Program-made: the position numbers and the translations under genes
DNA from: Oceanobacillus massiliensis str. N'diop
GTDB lineage: Bacteria > Bacillota > Bacilli > Bacillales > Amphibacillaceae
DNA: 64,000 bases
Assembly: GCF_000285495.1 (NCBI RefSeq)
Contig: NZ_HE610976.1
Span: forward strand, 387,256 to 451,255
Direction of reading: 5' to 3'
The notes under the pieces: generated by a model
Databases searched by the model: none
What the model saw: only the letters and a program-made list of their open reading frames with translations
Told to the model about the DNA's origin: nothing
Shown: piece after piece, positions 37,431 to 46,568 of the stretch
How positions within the stretch are numbered: the first letter of the stretch is position 1
Layout: each line of letters opens with the position of its first letter

Positions 37431-37935
37431 AAGTATTCTCCTCCCTGATTTTATCCTGCAAACGGTAGAAAGCTATTTGATGAATTTCCAGAAGAGCCGT
37501 TTCAAATTCTTCAGTTGATGAATGCCTGATACGCTTTTCCATCGCCTGATAGATTGTATTTTTATCTTTTCCTTTTACAGCGATTATGAATGGGAAATCA
37601 AATTGGTCCATATAAAGTTGATTCATAGCCCTGAACTTCTCCAATTCTTCTGGAGAAAGATCATTCAATCCAGCACCTTGCTGCTCTTCCTGAGATTTCA
37701 CACTCATTTCCATGGAATCCCCCAGATTGGGATGTGCTCGTATCAGTTCTAGCTTTTTCCCTTTTGTTTCGCCTTGGACTACTTTAGCCATTGACTGATG
37801 AAGCGAATCAATCGACTTAAATGGCCTAGAATCAGCTGCCCCTGCAGCAACCCATGCTGCGCGCTCATAAATCTCACCAAGTGTATCAATAAAATCCTGT
37901 TCGCTCATTTGATTTAATAATTGCAAATTCACCAA
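37411..37935 (-). CDS. OHCU decarboxylase
   Basis: The 174-residue protein equals the N-terminal domain of B. subtilis PucL. It has AHPNLGDSMEMSVKSQEEQ with the catalytic His (about residue 67), and LNDLSPEELEKFRAMNQLYMD. It decarboxylates OHCU to S-allantoin. The start is TTG 37935 or GTG 37932 behind AAGGGGG. It is the first gene of the operon; overlap with uricase implies coupled translation. Confidence 0.93.
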   Translation of the reverse strand: MVNLQLLNQMSEQDFIDTLGEIYERAAWVAAGAADSRPFKSIDSLHQSMAKVVQGETKGKKLELIRAHPNLGDSMEMSVKSQEEQQGAGLNDLSPEELEKFRAMNQLYMDQFDFPFIIAVKGKDKNTIYQAMEKRIRHSSTEEFETALLEIHQIAFYRLQDKIREENTYDQSYK

Positions 37936-38217
37936 GCAAGCATACCCCCTTCACTTGATGTTAAGTTACCTTACATTATATGATAAACACAACCCTTTTA
38001 ATTGTCATTATTCAAAATATACAAATTTTTAAATGCGCATTGGGTAAGTTATCTAAGGAATGTAGTTAGTTTCGTTGATGAATTGGTTGTTTTGTACAAA
38101 TATTTCCATAAAAAACTACATTTTAAACAATGTCATCCAGCCATTGATTTAGTACTATAAAGGATATTCATTATTTTTAAAATTGAAAATAAATGACTTC
38201 CTTGGGAGGTATATTTA

Positions 38218-39468
38218 ATGAGTATGGATTTTTCACCATTCCCTAACACTCTTGAGATGGTCCAATGGCTAAGCAAATTTGGGCAGACAAAGAACGACGG
38301 GGTTACACGCTTACTTTACACTTCCTCCTGGCTGGAGGCACAGGAAGCATTGAAAACTTTCATGGAAAAATCCGGGTTCCAAGCCTATTATGATAATGTG
38401 GGGAATTTATTCGGACGGGTAGAAGGCAAGGATAAAACGGCTCCCATTATATTAACAGGATCCCATGTGGATACCGTGGTGGATGGCGGCAAATTCGATG
38501 GCGCCTATGGTGTGATTGCGAGCCTGATTGCAGTACAAAGATTATTCAAAAAGTACGGCGAACCCAAGCATACAATGGAAGTAGTTTCCTTATGCGAAGA
38601 AGAAGGCAGCAGATTTCCGATTTCCTACTGGGGATCTCGGAATATAACGGGTGAATACACGTTGGATGACGCCGCTGCAGTCAGAGATGAAGATGGGGTC
38701 TCCTTATTGGAGGCAATGAAAATTTCCGGATTTAGCCCAGAGCATTACAAGCCTACTTCCAGAACAGACATTGGCTGCTTTGTTGAAATACACATTGAAC
38801 AAGGCAGCATTCTCGAAAAAGCCGCAAAATCAATTGGGCTTGTCAGCCATATAGTTGGACAGAAACGTTTCACAATCACAGTACAAGGGGAGAGCAATCA
38901 CGCGGGTACAACCCCCATGCATGACCGGAAAGATGCATTGTCGATTGCAGCAGGACTAATTGCACATATTACCGAGAAGGCAGGAAAGGCAGATCCCGGC
39001 CTCCGTGCAACCGTTGGCAGTATTACAGCCAGTCCAAATGTATCGAACGTTATCGCCGGAAAAACCGAATTTTCACTGGACGTCCGCCACCATGATACAG
39101 CATACTTGGAACAATTCTGCGATGAGCTGTTCCGCTATTTCAAGGACATAGCTGGCAAGTCAGGAACAATGATAAATGTAAGACAATGGTTTCAAGCTGA
39201 TTCGGTAAAAATGGATGAGAATCTATTGAATATAGCCCGACTCACTGCCAGCGAAAAAGGTATCTCCCATCATGAATTAACTAGCGGTGCCGGCCATGAT
39301 TCCCAAGTTTTTGGAAGCTTCTGTCCAACCGCTCTCTTGTTTGTTCCAAGTGTGGATGGCATCAGTCATTCACCACTGGAACAGACACTTAACAAGGATT
39401 TGGAAAAAGGTGTTGAATTGCTGACTGCATTTCTATATAAGCTAGCCTATCAGGGAGGAGAGATATGA
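38218..39468 (+). CDS. allC: Allantoate amidohydrolase (M20 family)
   Basis: The 416-residue M20 metallohydrolase has metal ligands in GSHVDTVVDGGKFDGAYG, CEEEGSRF, CFVEIHIEQG and GAGHDSQVF, and SPNVSNVIAG before the dimerisation strand. It removes ammonia and CO2 from allantoate to give ureidoglycine; its B. subtilis counterpart is pucF. ATG 38218 follows GGGAGG at 8 nt. The stop overlaps the next start, placing it in one operon with the aminotransferase and allantoinase. Related M20 carbamoylases differ mainly in substrate. Confidence 0.9.
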   Translation: MSMDFSPFPNTLEMVQWLSKFGQTKNDGVTRLLYTSSWLEAQEALKTFMEKSGFQAYYDNVGNLFGRVEGKDKTAPIILTGSHVDTVVDGGKFDGAYGVIASLIAVQRLFKKYGEPKHTMEVVSLCEEEGSRFPISYWGSRNITGEYTLDDAAAVRDEDGVSLLEAMKISGFSPEHYKPTSRTDIGCFVEIHIEQGSILEKAAKSIGLVSHIVGQKRFTITVQGESNHAGTTPMHDRKDALSIAAGLIAHITEKAGKADPGLRATVGSITASPNVSNVIAGKTEFSLDVRHHDTAYLEQFCDELFRYFKDIAGKSGTMINVRQWFQADSVKMDENLLNIARLTASEKGISHHELTSGAGHDSQVFGSFCPTALLFVPSVDGISHSPLEQTLNKDLEKGVELLTAFLYKLAYQGGEI

Positions 39469-40718
39469 TGACCTATAGAGAACTAAGTACACCGAGCCGA
39501 ACAATCATGACACCCGGCCCAGTAGAAGTGGACCCGCGAGTTCTCCGGGCTATGGGAACACCTATACTTGGGCAATTTGATCCAGCCTTCACAACCATTA
39601 TGGACCGGGTCATGCAGATGCTTCGAAAGGTATTCCAAACGAAGAATGATTGGGCATTCCCGGTCGATGGCACGTCAAGATCGGGAGTGGAAGCACTGCT
39701 TTGCAGCATTATTGAACCGGGAGATAAAGTACTCATTCCCATTTACGGCAGATTCGGTCATTTGCTCCTGGAAATCTGTGAAAGATATGGTGCGGACGTG
39801 CATACGATGGAATGCCCCTGGGGGGAGGTATTCTCCCCTTCTGACATCATTCAGGAAATGAAAAAGATTTCACCAAAAATCACAGCCATTGTCCACGGTG
39901 AAACCTCAACCGGCCAGATGCAGTCCCTCGAGGAAATCGGCAGGGCATGCCGGGAACAGGATATATTATTTATTGTTGATGCCGTCGCTTCCATTGGCGG
40001 CACTCCTGTCAGAGCTGATGAATGGTACCTTGATGGCGTTGTCGGGGGCACTCAGAAATGTTTGTCCGTTCCATCCGGTATGGCGCCGATAACTTATAAT
40101 AACAGGATTGAAAAAGTCATTGCCGCGAGAAAAAAAGTGGAGAAAGGAATTGAGACGGAAGCAGATCGCAGACAGACTGGCCGCAGACCTTTCATTAAGA
40201 GCAATTACTTTGATATTAGTATGCTGCAGGATTATTGGGGGCCTAGAAGGCTCAACCACCATACAGAAGCAACCACGATGCTCTATGCACTCCATGAAGG
40301 CTTGCGGATTGTACTGGAAGAAGGGCTGGAGGAACGGTTCTTGCGCCATAAGCGGCATGAACAGGCACTGATTTCCGGAATTAAAGCAATGGGTTTATCG
40401 ATCTTCGGAAACGAGGCTTCCAAGCTGCCGACAGTCACCTGTGTACTAATCCCCCCCGGAGTGGATGGGGAATCTGTCAGAAAGATGCTGCTTAATGAAT
40501 TTGGAATTGAAATCGCCAGTTCATTTGGCCCGCTTCAGGGGAAAATTTGGCGAATCGGAACAATGGGATACAGCTGCCGAAAAGAAAATATCTTGTTTGC
40601 ATTAGCTGCACTTGAGGCCGTATTAATCAGGCATCATGTACCCGTAAAGATCGGCAAGGCACTCCAGGCAGCAATGGATGAATACGAGGCACAGGAAAAA
40701 GAGGCCCTAGTAAACTAA
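39465..40718 (+). CDS. pucG: (S)-ureidoglycine-glyoxylate aminotransferase
   Basis: The 417-residue class V aminotransferase has MTPGPVEVDPRVLRAMG, the PLP lysine in GGTQKCLSVPSGMAPI, and DAVASIGGTPVRADEWYLDG. In Bacillus PucG transfers the amino group of ureidoglycine to glyoxylate, yielding oxalurate and glycine. The start overlaps allC by 4 bp (ATG at 39465, with a second at 39468, behind GGGAGGAG). It sits between allC and allantoinase. Serine-glyoxylate aminotransferases are the closest alternative; context decides. Confidence 0.9.
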   Translation: MMTYRELSTPSRTIMTPGPVEVDPRVLRAMGTPILGQFDPAFTTIMDRVMQMLRKVFQTKNDWAFPVDGTSRSGVEALLCSIIEPGDKVLIPIYGRFGHLLLEICERYGADVHTMECPWGEVFSPSDIIQEMKKISPKITAIVHGETSTGQMQSLEEIGRACREQDILFIVDAVASIGGTPVRADEWYLDGVVGGTQKCLSVPSGMAPITYNNRIEKVIAARKKVEKGIETEADRRQTGRRPFIKSNYFDISMLQDYWGPRRLNHHTEATTMLYALHEGLRIVLEEGLEERFLRHKRHEQALISGIKAMGLSIFGNEASKLPTVTCVLIPPGVDGESVRKMLLNEFGIEIASSFGPLQGKIWRIGTMGYSCRKENILFALAALEAVLIRHHVPVKIGKALQAAMDEYEAQEKEALVN

Positions 40719-40724
40719 TCATAG

Positions 40725-40749
40725 AAAGGAAAGGAAAGGAAAGGAAAGG
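40725..40749 (+). repeat. Five tandem AAAGG units in the allantoinase leader
   Basis: AAAGG is repeated exactly five times (40725-40749) and the last unit runs into the AGGAG ribosome binding site of allantoinase. It begins 7 bp after the pucG stop. Gain or loss of units would change the distance and number of possible ribosome sites. Confidence 0.92.
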
Positions 40750-40760
40750 AGAGATGATTG

Positions 40761-42104
40761 ATGGAACATTTTGATACCATTATTAAAAATGGAAATGTTG
40801 TGCTGCCAACCGGTGTCAGAAAGCTGGATATCGGGGTCACCAATGGAAAATTTTCAGCAGTGGAAAAAGATTTGCAAAACAAGGCAGATCGCGTCATCCA
40901 TGCCGATAATCATTACATCTTTCCAGGTGCCATTGATATCCATGTCCATTTCAATGAACCGGGACATGAAGACTGGGAAGGGTTCCATACCGGATCGGCG
41001 ATGTTGGGTGCCGGCGGCTGCACCACTTACTTCGATATGCCGCTTAATGGTATACCTTCCACTGTTACAGTCGATGCATTGAAACAAAAGGCAGAAATAG
41101 CAGAAAATAAATCATTAATCGACTTCGGGCTCTGGGGAGGGCTTGTCCCAGGAAATCTGGAGGAGATTCACCATCTTGCCCAAAAAGGTGTTATCGGCTT
41201 TAAAGCCTTTCTCTCTCCAAGCGGAAATGAAGCGTTTGAACATGTGGATGATGCCATATTGCTGAAAGGCATGAAGCGGATTGCAGAAACTGGAAAAATT
41301 CTTGCACTACATTCTGAAAGCACTGCAATCATAAAATTTTTGGAAGGGGAAATCACGGGAGATGATGCCGCTTCTTTCGCCGCTACCAGACCAATAGAAG
41401 CAGAAGCAGAAGCTGTGCAGCGTGCACTCTCCTTTGCCAAGATAACCAATTGCCCACTTCACTTTGTACATATCAGCAGTGCTCAATCTGTCCAGATCAT
41501 TACAAAAGCAAAACAGCAGGGAATGGATGTTACACTCGAAACCTGCCCCCATTATTTGCTATGTACCATGTCAGATCTGGAAACAAAAGGAGCAGCAGCA
41601 AAATGCGCCCCGCCATTGCGCGATGAACGAGAAAACAGGAGACTGATAGAATCACTACTGGAAGACAAAATCGATATGATTACTTCCGACCACTCACCAT
41701 GTCCGCCAGAACTGAAAGACCCAGCTAATTTCAGCTTAAGGAAAGCCTGGGGAGGAATCAATGGCGGACAATTCACGTTATTGTCCATGATTGAATTGGC
41801 GATAAAACATGATATTCCTTTTGAACGTATTGCAAAGTGGACCGCATCTAATCCGGCAAAACGGTTTCATTTAGCTGATAAAGGAGAGATACGTGTCGGG
41901 ATGGATGCAGATTTAGCCATTATCTCCTTGGATCAAGCACATACTGTAACTGCAGAAAACCTATTTTCCAGACATAAACAAAGCCTTTACATGGATCATA
42001 CATTTCCCTGCAGGATAATTGGAACAATAAACCGTGGAACACCCATCTATCAAGCTGACAAAGATACCAAAAATACAGGAAAAGGAAAATGGCTGCGAGG
42101 ATAG
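40761..42104 (+). CDS. allB: Allantoinase
   Basis: The 447-residue cyclic amidohydrolase has the metal site HVHFNEPGHEDWEGF (about 60-74), the lysine of GFKAFLSPSG that becomes carboxylated, ALHSES, FVHISSA and the Asp of TSDHSPCPPELK. It opens the hydantoin ring of allantoin to allantoate; the Bacillus name is pucH. ATG 40761 is 9 nt behind AGGAG at the end of the AAAGG repeats. It is the last gene of this operon. Confidence 0.95.
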   Translation: MEHFDTIIKNGNVVLPTGVRKLDIGVTNGKFSAVEKDLQNKADRVIHADNHYIFPGAIDIHVHFNEPGHEDWEGFHTGSAMLGAGGCTTYFDMPLNGIPSTVTVDALKQKAEIAENKSLIDFGLWGGLVPGNLEEIHHLAQKGVIGFKAFLSPSGNEAFEHVDDAILLKGMKRIAETGKILALHSESTAIIKFLEGEITGDDAASFAATRPIEAEAEAVQRALSFAKITNCPLHFVHISSAQSVQIITKAKQQGMDVTLETCPHYLLCTMSDLETKGAAAKCAPPLRDERENRRLIESLLEDKIDMITSDHSPCPPELKDPANFSLRKAWGGINGGQFTLLSMIELAIKHDIPFERIAKWTASNPAKRFHLADKGEIRVGMDADLAIISLDQAHTVTAENLFSRHKQSLYMDHTFPCRIIGTINRGTPIYQADKDTKNTGKGKWLRG

Positions 42105-42126
42105 AATGGCAGATACTCTAACAACA

Positions 42127-42157
42127 AGGCTCAGGCAATCTATTATTGCTTGAGCCT
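42127..42157. terminator. Terminator between allantoinase and the convergent amidase
   Basis: AGGCTCAGGCAAT (42127-42139) and ATTGCTTGAGCCT (42145-42157) pair with one G-U. The T-tract is weak on both strands. Confidence 0.55.
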
Positions 42158-42170
42158 CTGATGCCTTACT

Positions 42171-43346
42171 TCACTTCTTTGCAGCGATTGTCTCAAATAT
42201 CTTCTCGACCAGCATCAATAAACGTCGATCCTGATTACGGTTAGCGATTATCGACAGTCCGACTGGCATTCCATCGATTTCAGCAGCCGGGATGGTTACT
42301 TGCGGTAATCCGGCCAATCCGGCAATACAAGTAAGCTGCATAGTCTTATTTCGGCGTTCCTCCAGCTCTTTGCTTGCCAAATTCAATTTTGGTGCAGTTC
42401 CAGGAGTAGTTGGGATGACAAAGACACCATTGTTTCCCAATTCCTCTGCAAGCGTCTTCCAGAGTTCTTTCCTTAATTCGAATTCCTTCTCAGCGCCATC
42501 CTTATTCAATGTACTCGCCCATTCAAAACGGGCGGCAATATCCGGACCAAACGCAGGTCGTGTCTGCCTGATCCACTTGCCGTGCTCCTGCCAGATTTCT
42601 ATTCCTTGTATATATCTGAATGCATTCGCCCAATCACTTAAACTCGCAGATGCTATCGATTTACTTCCAAGCTTTTCAAAAATCGGTGTAAATGCCGATA
42701 ATACGTTACTTGTATCTTCATCCAAAAACTCCCATGCCTGCTTCAAGAAAATAAATTCGGTTTTCCCCGCATCATTTTGATCCGCTTCATCAAGGAGTGC
42801 ATTGCCAACTTTGCGCATAATGGCTGGACTGCGGGCCATCCAGCCAATCGTATCAAAGCTTTGTGCCAGAGGAATTACTCCTTCCATTGACATTGCACCA
42901 TGTGTTGGCCGGAAACCGAAGATACCGCAATAGGCGGAAGGGATCCGAACTGAACCGCCTGTATCTGTACCTAAAGCAAAATCAACCGATCCACCTGATA
43001 CCGCTACAGCTGAACCACTTGATGAGCCGCCAGGAATCCGGTCCGGCGCTTTCGGATTTACTGGTGTCCCGTAATGATAATTTTCACCATTTAAGCTATA
43101 CATAATCTCGTCGGTATGTGTGACACCATGCAGCCTCGCACCATGCTGCAGAAGCCTCTCAATCACTGGTGCATGGCGGCCAGCCTCGTCATGTGATGCC
43201 AGCCAATCCGGATTGCCGGCACCATTGGTATGCCCCTTTATTGCGATAACATCTTTCACAGAAAAAGTTAACCCATCCAACAGGGAATGCCCACTTGGAT
43301 CAACTGTAAGGTCTTTGTTTACATATGCATGGTAAAGGTCCTTCAT
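42171..43346 (-). CDS. Amidase-signature hydrolase
   Basis: The 391-residue amidase-signature enzyme has the complete Ser-Ser-Lys triad: Lys31 (SVKDVIA), Ser108 in GGSSSGSAVAV and Ser132 in GTDTGGSVRIPS. At 391 residues it is shorter than GatA (about 480). AGGAGGG precedes ATG 43346. It follows an ABC importer, and a perfect PucR-box match lies in its promoter region. A role in opening an imported amide or ureide is inferred; the actual substrate is unknown. Confidence 0.88.
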   Translation of the reverse strand: MKDLYHAYVNKDLTVDPSGHSLLDGLTFSVKDVIAIKGHTNGAGNPDWLASHDEAGRHAPVIERLLQHGARLHGVTHTDEIMYSLNGENYHYGTPVNPKAPDRIPGGSSSGSAVAVSGGSVDFALGTDTGGSVRIPSAYCGIFGFRPTHGAMSMEGVIPLAQSFDTIGWMARSPAIMRKVGNALLDEADQNDAGKTEFIFLKQAWEFLDEDTSNVLSAFTPIFEKLGSKSIASASLSDWANAFRYIQGIEIWQEHGKWIRQTRPAFGPDIAARFEWASTLNKDGAEKEFELRKELWKTLAEELGNNGVFVIPTTPGTAPKLNLASKELEERRNKTMQLTCIAGLAGLPQVTIPAAEIDGMPVGLSIIANRNQDRRLLMLVEKIFETIAAKK

Positions 43347-43384
43347 TTACACCCTCCTAATAGTTAATCAATATACCGATCATT

Positions 43385-43397
43385 TTAACCAATGAAT
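43385..43397 (-). promoter_or_regulatory. PucR box upstream of the amidase
   Basis: Read on the minus strand it is ATTCATTGGTTAA, fitting all specified positions of the B. subtilis PucR box WWWCNTTGGTTAA. It lies 38 bp before the amidase start and just after the ABC receptor gene. Confidence 0.7.
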
Positions 43398-43419
43398 AAA
43401 TCCCTATATCTGCTTCCGA

Positions 43420-44424
43420 TTAATTTTCTGGCAGGAACTCTGTTGTAAATATTTCATTCGGGTCAAATTCCTCATCCAGCATTTCCAGTTCCAGCAGCTG
43501 GTCAATCAACAGCTGCCAGCGTTCTTCAGTCATATAGCCAACACCATTCTGTTCGGCTTCTCCTCCAAAGATAAATTCACGCTGGGTCTCCTCTTCAAAT
43601 TCCAATGCTTCCAGTTCAATCTCTGGATTAGCTTCATTAATGACTTCATGAATCGTATCCGGTGAATCCTGGTAGCTATACCAACCATCCAAATAGGAAT
43701 CGACAAAACGTTTAACCGTTTCCTCATTTTCTTCGATATATTCTTTTGTTGTAAATAGAACAATATTGTATGGGTCATAACCGGACTCAGAGATTAACAG
43801 TGTTTCCGTTGCTATACCTTCAAGCTCCATGAAATACGGTTCAGAGGTAACAAACGATTGGCTGACAACTTCCGGATCCTGCATAAAGATAGAATATTCA
43901 CCGCTATAGGACAGCTCTTCAACCCCGCTTAAATCATAGCTGTTTTTTAAATATTGCCAGTACGGGATACCGGGTTGTATGAAAGCCTGTCTTCCATTTA
44001 AATCACTGAAATCCTCCACTCCATGACCTTCATGGAACATTAGGGCCTGGGGACTGCCTTGCATTGTCGCCGCCACAGAAACAAGTTCGATTCCCTCGTT
44101 TCTTGCCATTACCAATTGATCTGCGTGCGCAAGGCCAAACTCTGCTTTTCCAGAAGCAACGATTTGGATAGGCGAAACTTGCGGACCACCAGGCTCCAAC
44201 GTTACATCAAGACCATTCTCCTCATAGATCCCATTTTCCTGTGCTGCATATGCACCACCATGCTGACTTTTAGGAAACCAGTTTAAAACCAATTTAACGG
44301 AATCATTGAATTCACCGTCTTCAGTTGCGCCATTGCTTTCCTGCCCACTGCATGCTCCAAGTAATACAACTATGGTTAAACAGAGGCATATGATTTTCGC
44401 TTTAACATTCGAATGCCCTAACAT
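43420..44424 (-). CDS. ABC transporter substrate-binding lipoprotein, NMT1/THI5-like
   Basis: The 334-residue receptor has a lipoprotein signal (LTIVVLLGACSG), then VKLVLNWFPKSQHGGAYAAQ, which is typical of the NMT1/SsuA/ThiY family, and SGKAEFGLAHADQLVMARN. The family binds pyrimidines, sulfonates, nitrate or ureide-like ligands. ATG 44424 follows GGAGG. It is the third gene of the ATPase-permease-receptor operon. Given its neighbours a purine-breakdown product or a nucleobase-like compound is the best guess; a thiamine-precursor importer (ThiXYZ) is the main alternative. Confidence 0.88.
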   Translation of the reverse strand: MLGHSNVKAKIICLCLTIVVLLGACSGQESNGATEDGEFNDSVKLVLNWFPKSQHGGAYAAQENGIYEENGLDVTLEPGGPQVSPIQIVASGKAEFGLAHADQLVMARNEGIELVSVAATMQGSPQALMFHEGHGVEDFSDLNGRQAFIQPGIPYWQYLKNSYDLSGVEELSYSGEYSIFMQDPEVVSQSFVTSEPYFMELEGIATETLLISESGYDPYNIVLFTTKEYIEENEETVKRFVDSYLDGWYSYQDSPDTIHEVINEANPEIELEALEFEEETQREFIFGGEAEQNGVGYMTEERWQLLIDQLLELEMLDEEFDPNEIFTTEFLPEN

Positions 44425-44442
44425 TTTTCAACCTCCAAATTT

Positions 44443-45303
44443 TTATTTTTCTTGTTTCATAGCTGATTCATGCCAGGACTTGAGCATGAGATGCGAAAAT
44501 AGACTTATAAGCAGATAGAATCCTATCCCTAATATGGCAGCAGCAATTCCACAAGCGAATAAATATGGAGTTTTTACCTGAATGGCGGCAACCGTTATAG
44601 AATATCCCAATCCACCCCTTCCACCGCCGATCCCTGCAACATATTCACCAACAATCGCACCGATAATCGATAATGTACAGGATACCTTTAACCCGGCCAT
44701 GATGAACGGCATTGCTGCCGGGATTCTCAGCTTCCACATCTTTTGCCATTTGGAAGCATTATATAAAGTAAATAACTCATCCATATTTTTATCGACTGAA
44801 TTTAATCCCATTAAGGTATTGGAAATGATCGGAAAAAATCCGACGAGAAAAGACAGGATGACAATGGAATTCAATCCCGCTCCAAACCAAATGACTACAA
44901 TCGGAGCTACGGCAACAACAGGAATCGTTTGTAAAACGATCGCATATGGATAAATGCTCTTTTCCAGAACTTTTGAGCTCGCTAAAAGGATGGTAATACC
45001 AATTCCCAGAACAGCACTCAGGAAAAATCCAATTACAGATTCCAATATCGTTATTTGAACGGCAGGCCATAGCAATGCCCAATCTTCAACCGCTGCATTC
45101 ACAACGTCTATAGGCGTGGGCAGAATATAGTGTTCCAGCCCAAGCACAGTCGGAAGGATTTGCCATATAGCAATGAAAAGGATAAAAGCAATGATAGGAC
45201 CAAGAAGGTTCCCTTTGAAAATAAGCCATAATCGATTCTGCTCCTTCTCAACGTCGTTAACTACAGTTGTTTGCTTGGTCACTTCCGCTGTTTGCATCGT
45301 CAT
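44443..45303 (-). CDS. ABC transporter permease (SsuC/TauC/ThiX type)
   Basis: The 286-residue integral membrane protein has six predicted helices and the EAA-type loop EYVAGIGGGRGGLGYSI. An N-terminal cytoplasmic stretch of about 30 residues precedes the first helix. It begins immediately after the ATPase stop codon and is followed 18 bp later by the receptor gene, so one importer is encoded as a unit. Confidence 0.9.
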   Translation of the reverse strand: MTMQTAEVTKQTTVVNDVEKEQNRLWLIFKGNLLGPIIAFILFIAIWQILPTVLGLEHYILPTPIDVVNAAVEDWALLWPAVQITILESVIGFFLSAVLGIGITILLASSKVLEKSIYPYAIVLQTIPVVAVAPIVVIWFGAGLNSIVILSFLVGFFPIISNTLMGLNSVDKNMDELFTLYNASKWQKMWKLRIPAAMPFIMAGLKVSCTLSIIGAIVGEYVAGIGGGRGGLGYSITVAAIQVKTPYLFACGIAAAILGIGFYLLISLFSHLMLKSWHESAMKQEK

Positions 45304-46095
45304 TTATCCCAGCTCCCTTCCGATTGATCCATTTTCCAGATGATTTGATGCTGTTTCAACATATTTCATAAACTCGTTCGAAGTTCGGATACTCAATTCA
45401 CGAGGCCGCGGAAGATCGACGTCTATCAACGCCGACAATCTGCCTGGGCCAGCAGTCATAACAGCGATGCGCGATGAAAGCAATGCCGCTTCATAGACAT
45501 TATGTGTTACAAAAAGGATAGTTGTTTTCTCCCTTTCCCATATATGCAGAAGATCCATTTGCAAGGTTTGTCTTGTCATTTCATCCAACGCTCCAAAAGG
45601 TTCATCCATAAGCAGCATTTTAGGCTTGGCAGCCAAGGCACGTGCAATCGATACTCTCATCTTCATCCCGCCCGACAGCTGCCTTGGATAGGACTTCAGA
45701 TGGCCCTTCAATCCCACCTTTTCAAGGACATCAATCGCTTTATCTCTGCTTTCCTGTTTATTTTCTCCCCTCAGCTCAAGCGGAAGGACGACATTGTCCA
45801 AAACATTTCGCCATGGCAGCAAGTTAGCATCCTGGAAAACAAAAGCAACATCATTCGTATTGCTTATTACCTCTTTCGGCTGTTCATTAAAGACCTGCAC
45901 TTCACCTTCAGACGCCTTCTCAAGACCGGCAACCATGCGTAATGCTGTCGATTTTCCGCATCCGGAAGGGCCAAGAAAACTGATAAACTCACCATCTTTC
46001 ACTTCCAGATCAAAATTCTGCAATGCCATTATCTTCTTGTTGAAGATTTTGCTGACACGTCTAAATGAAACGACTGTTTCTTCGGTTGTATGCAT
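45304..46095 (-). CDS. ABC transporter ATP-binding protein (SsuB/TauB type)
   Basis: The product is 264 residues from ATG 46095, behind AAAGGAAG; an upstream in-frame ATG (46191) adds 32 non-homologous residues. It has Walker A GPSGCGKST, Q-loop FQDANLLPWRN, signature LSGGMKMRVSIARAL and Walker B LLMDEPFGALDEMTR. It energises the neighbouring permease and is the first gene of the importer operon. A weaker PucR-box-like site lies 118 bp upstream. Confidence 0.93.
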   Translation of the reverse strand: MHTTEETVVSFRRVSKIFNKKIMALQNFDLEVKDGEFISFLGPSGCGKSTALRMVAGLEKASEGEVQVFNEQPKEVISNTNDVAFVFQDANLLPWRNVLDNVVLPLELRGENKQESRDKAIDVLEKVGLKGHLKSYPRQLSGGMKMRVSIARALAAKPKMLLMDEPFGALDEMTRQTLQMDLLHIWEREKTTILFVTHNVYEAALLSSRIAVMTAGPGRLSALIDVDLPRPRELSIRTSNEFMKYVETASNHLENGSIGRELG

Positions 46096-46212
46096 CGTTA
46101 TCTTCCTTTCCAGAACAATTTTAAAACCGTTAGCTGCATGCTTGTAAAACTTCATCACGCAATAATTCAGATTATTTTTATTTTTATCCATACTAATTTA
46201 TAAGCTCACAAA

Positions 46213-46225
46213 TGTCATTAGTTAA
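46213..46225 (+). promoter_or_regulatory. Weak PucR-box-like site upstream of the ABC operon
   Basis: TGTCATTAGTTAA differs from WWWCNTTGGTTAA at two positions. It lies upstream of the importer operon but on the plus strand. Suggestive only. Confidence 0.3.
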
Positions 46226-46442
46226 TATCGATGAACTTCTAATGGCAATTTGTACAAAATATATAATCAGATGTTAGTAATCTTCACATAAGAAGATTCG
46301 TTATGTTTATCATACGGTTACTAGCTTTCGTGCGGGACCGCCTTGCCTTATGTTGCAGGTGATTATGTGCGAGAGCTGTCTCTTCACTTAATTAATTAGC
46401 GTTATCCTGCGAAAAAATGATTATTATTTTAAAAAGCACAAA

Positions 46443-46478
46443 AGAAAAAGTGAAACCAATTTTGATTTCACTTTTTCT
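46443..46478. terminator. Orphan terminator-like hairpin
   Basis: AGAAAAAGTGAAA (46443-46455) and TTTCACTTTTTCT (46466-46478) form a perfect 13-bp, AT-rich stem. No supported gene ends beside it; it may mark a lost gene. Confidence 0.5.
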
Positions 46479-46568
46479 GCTGCATTCTTTTTTATATGCT
46501 GTTTCTAAAAGATTGCTGTTCATGACATATAGCATATAAATTTTGAGATAACGGCCGATTTCCGCTCC

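Noticed and set aside
38030-38095. PucR boxes upstream of the uricase and allantoate operons
   Set aside because: CATTGGGTAA (38038-38047) and ATTGGTTGT (38082-38090) each miss about four of twelve consensus positions, too weak to list.
42171-43346. GatA subunit of Glu-tRNA amidotransferase
   Set aside because: The amidase is about 90 residues too short and is not next to gatC or gatB; the ABC importer context and PucR box point to catabolism.
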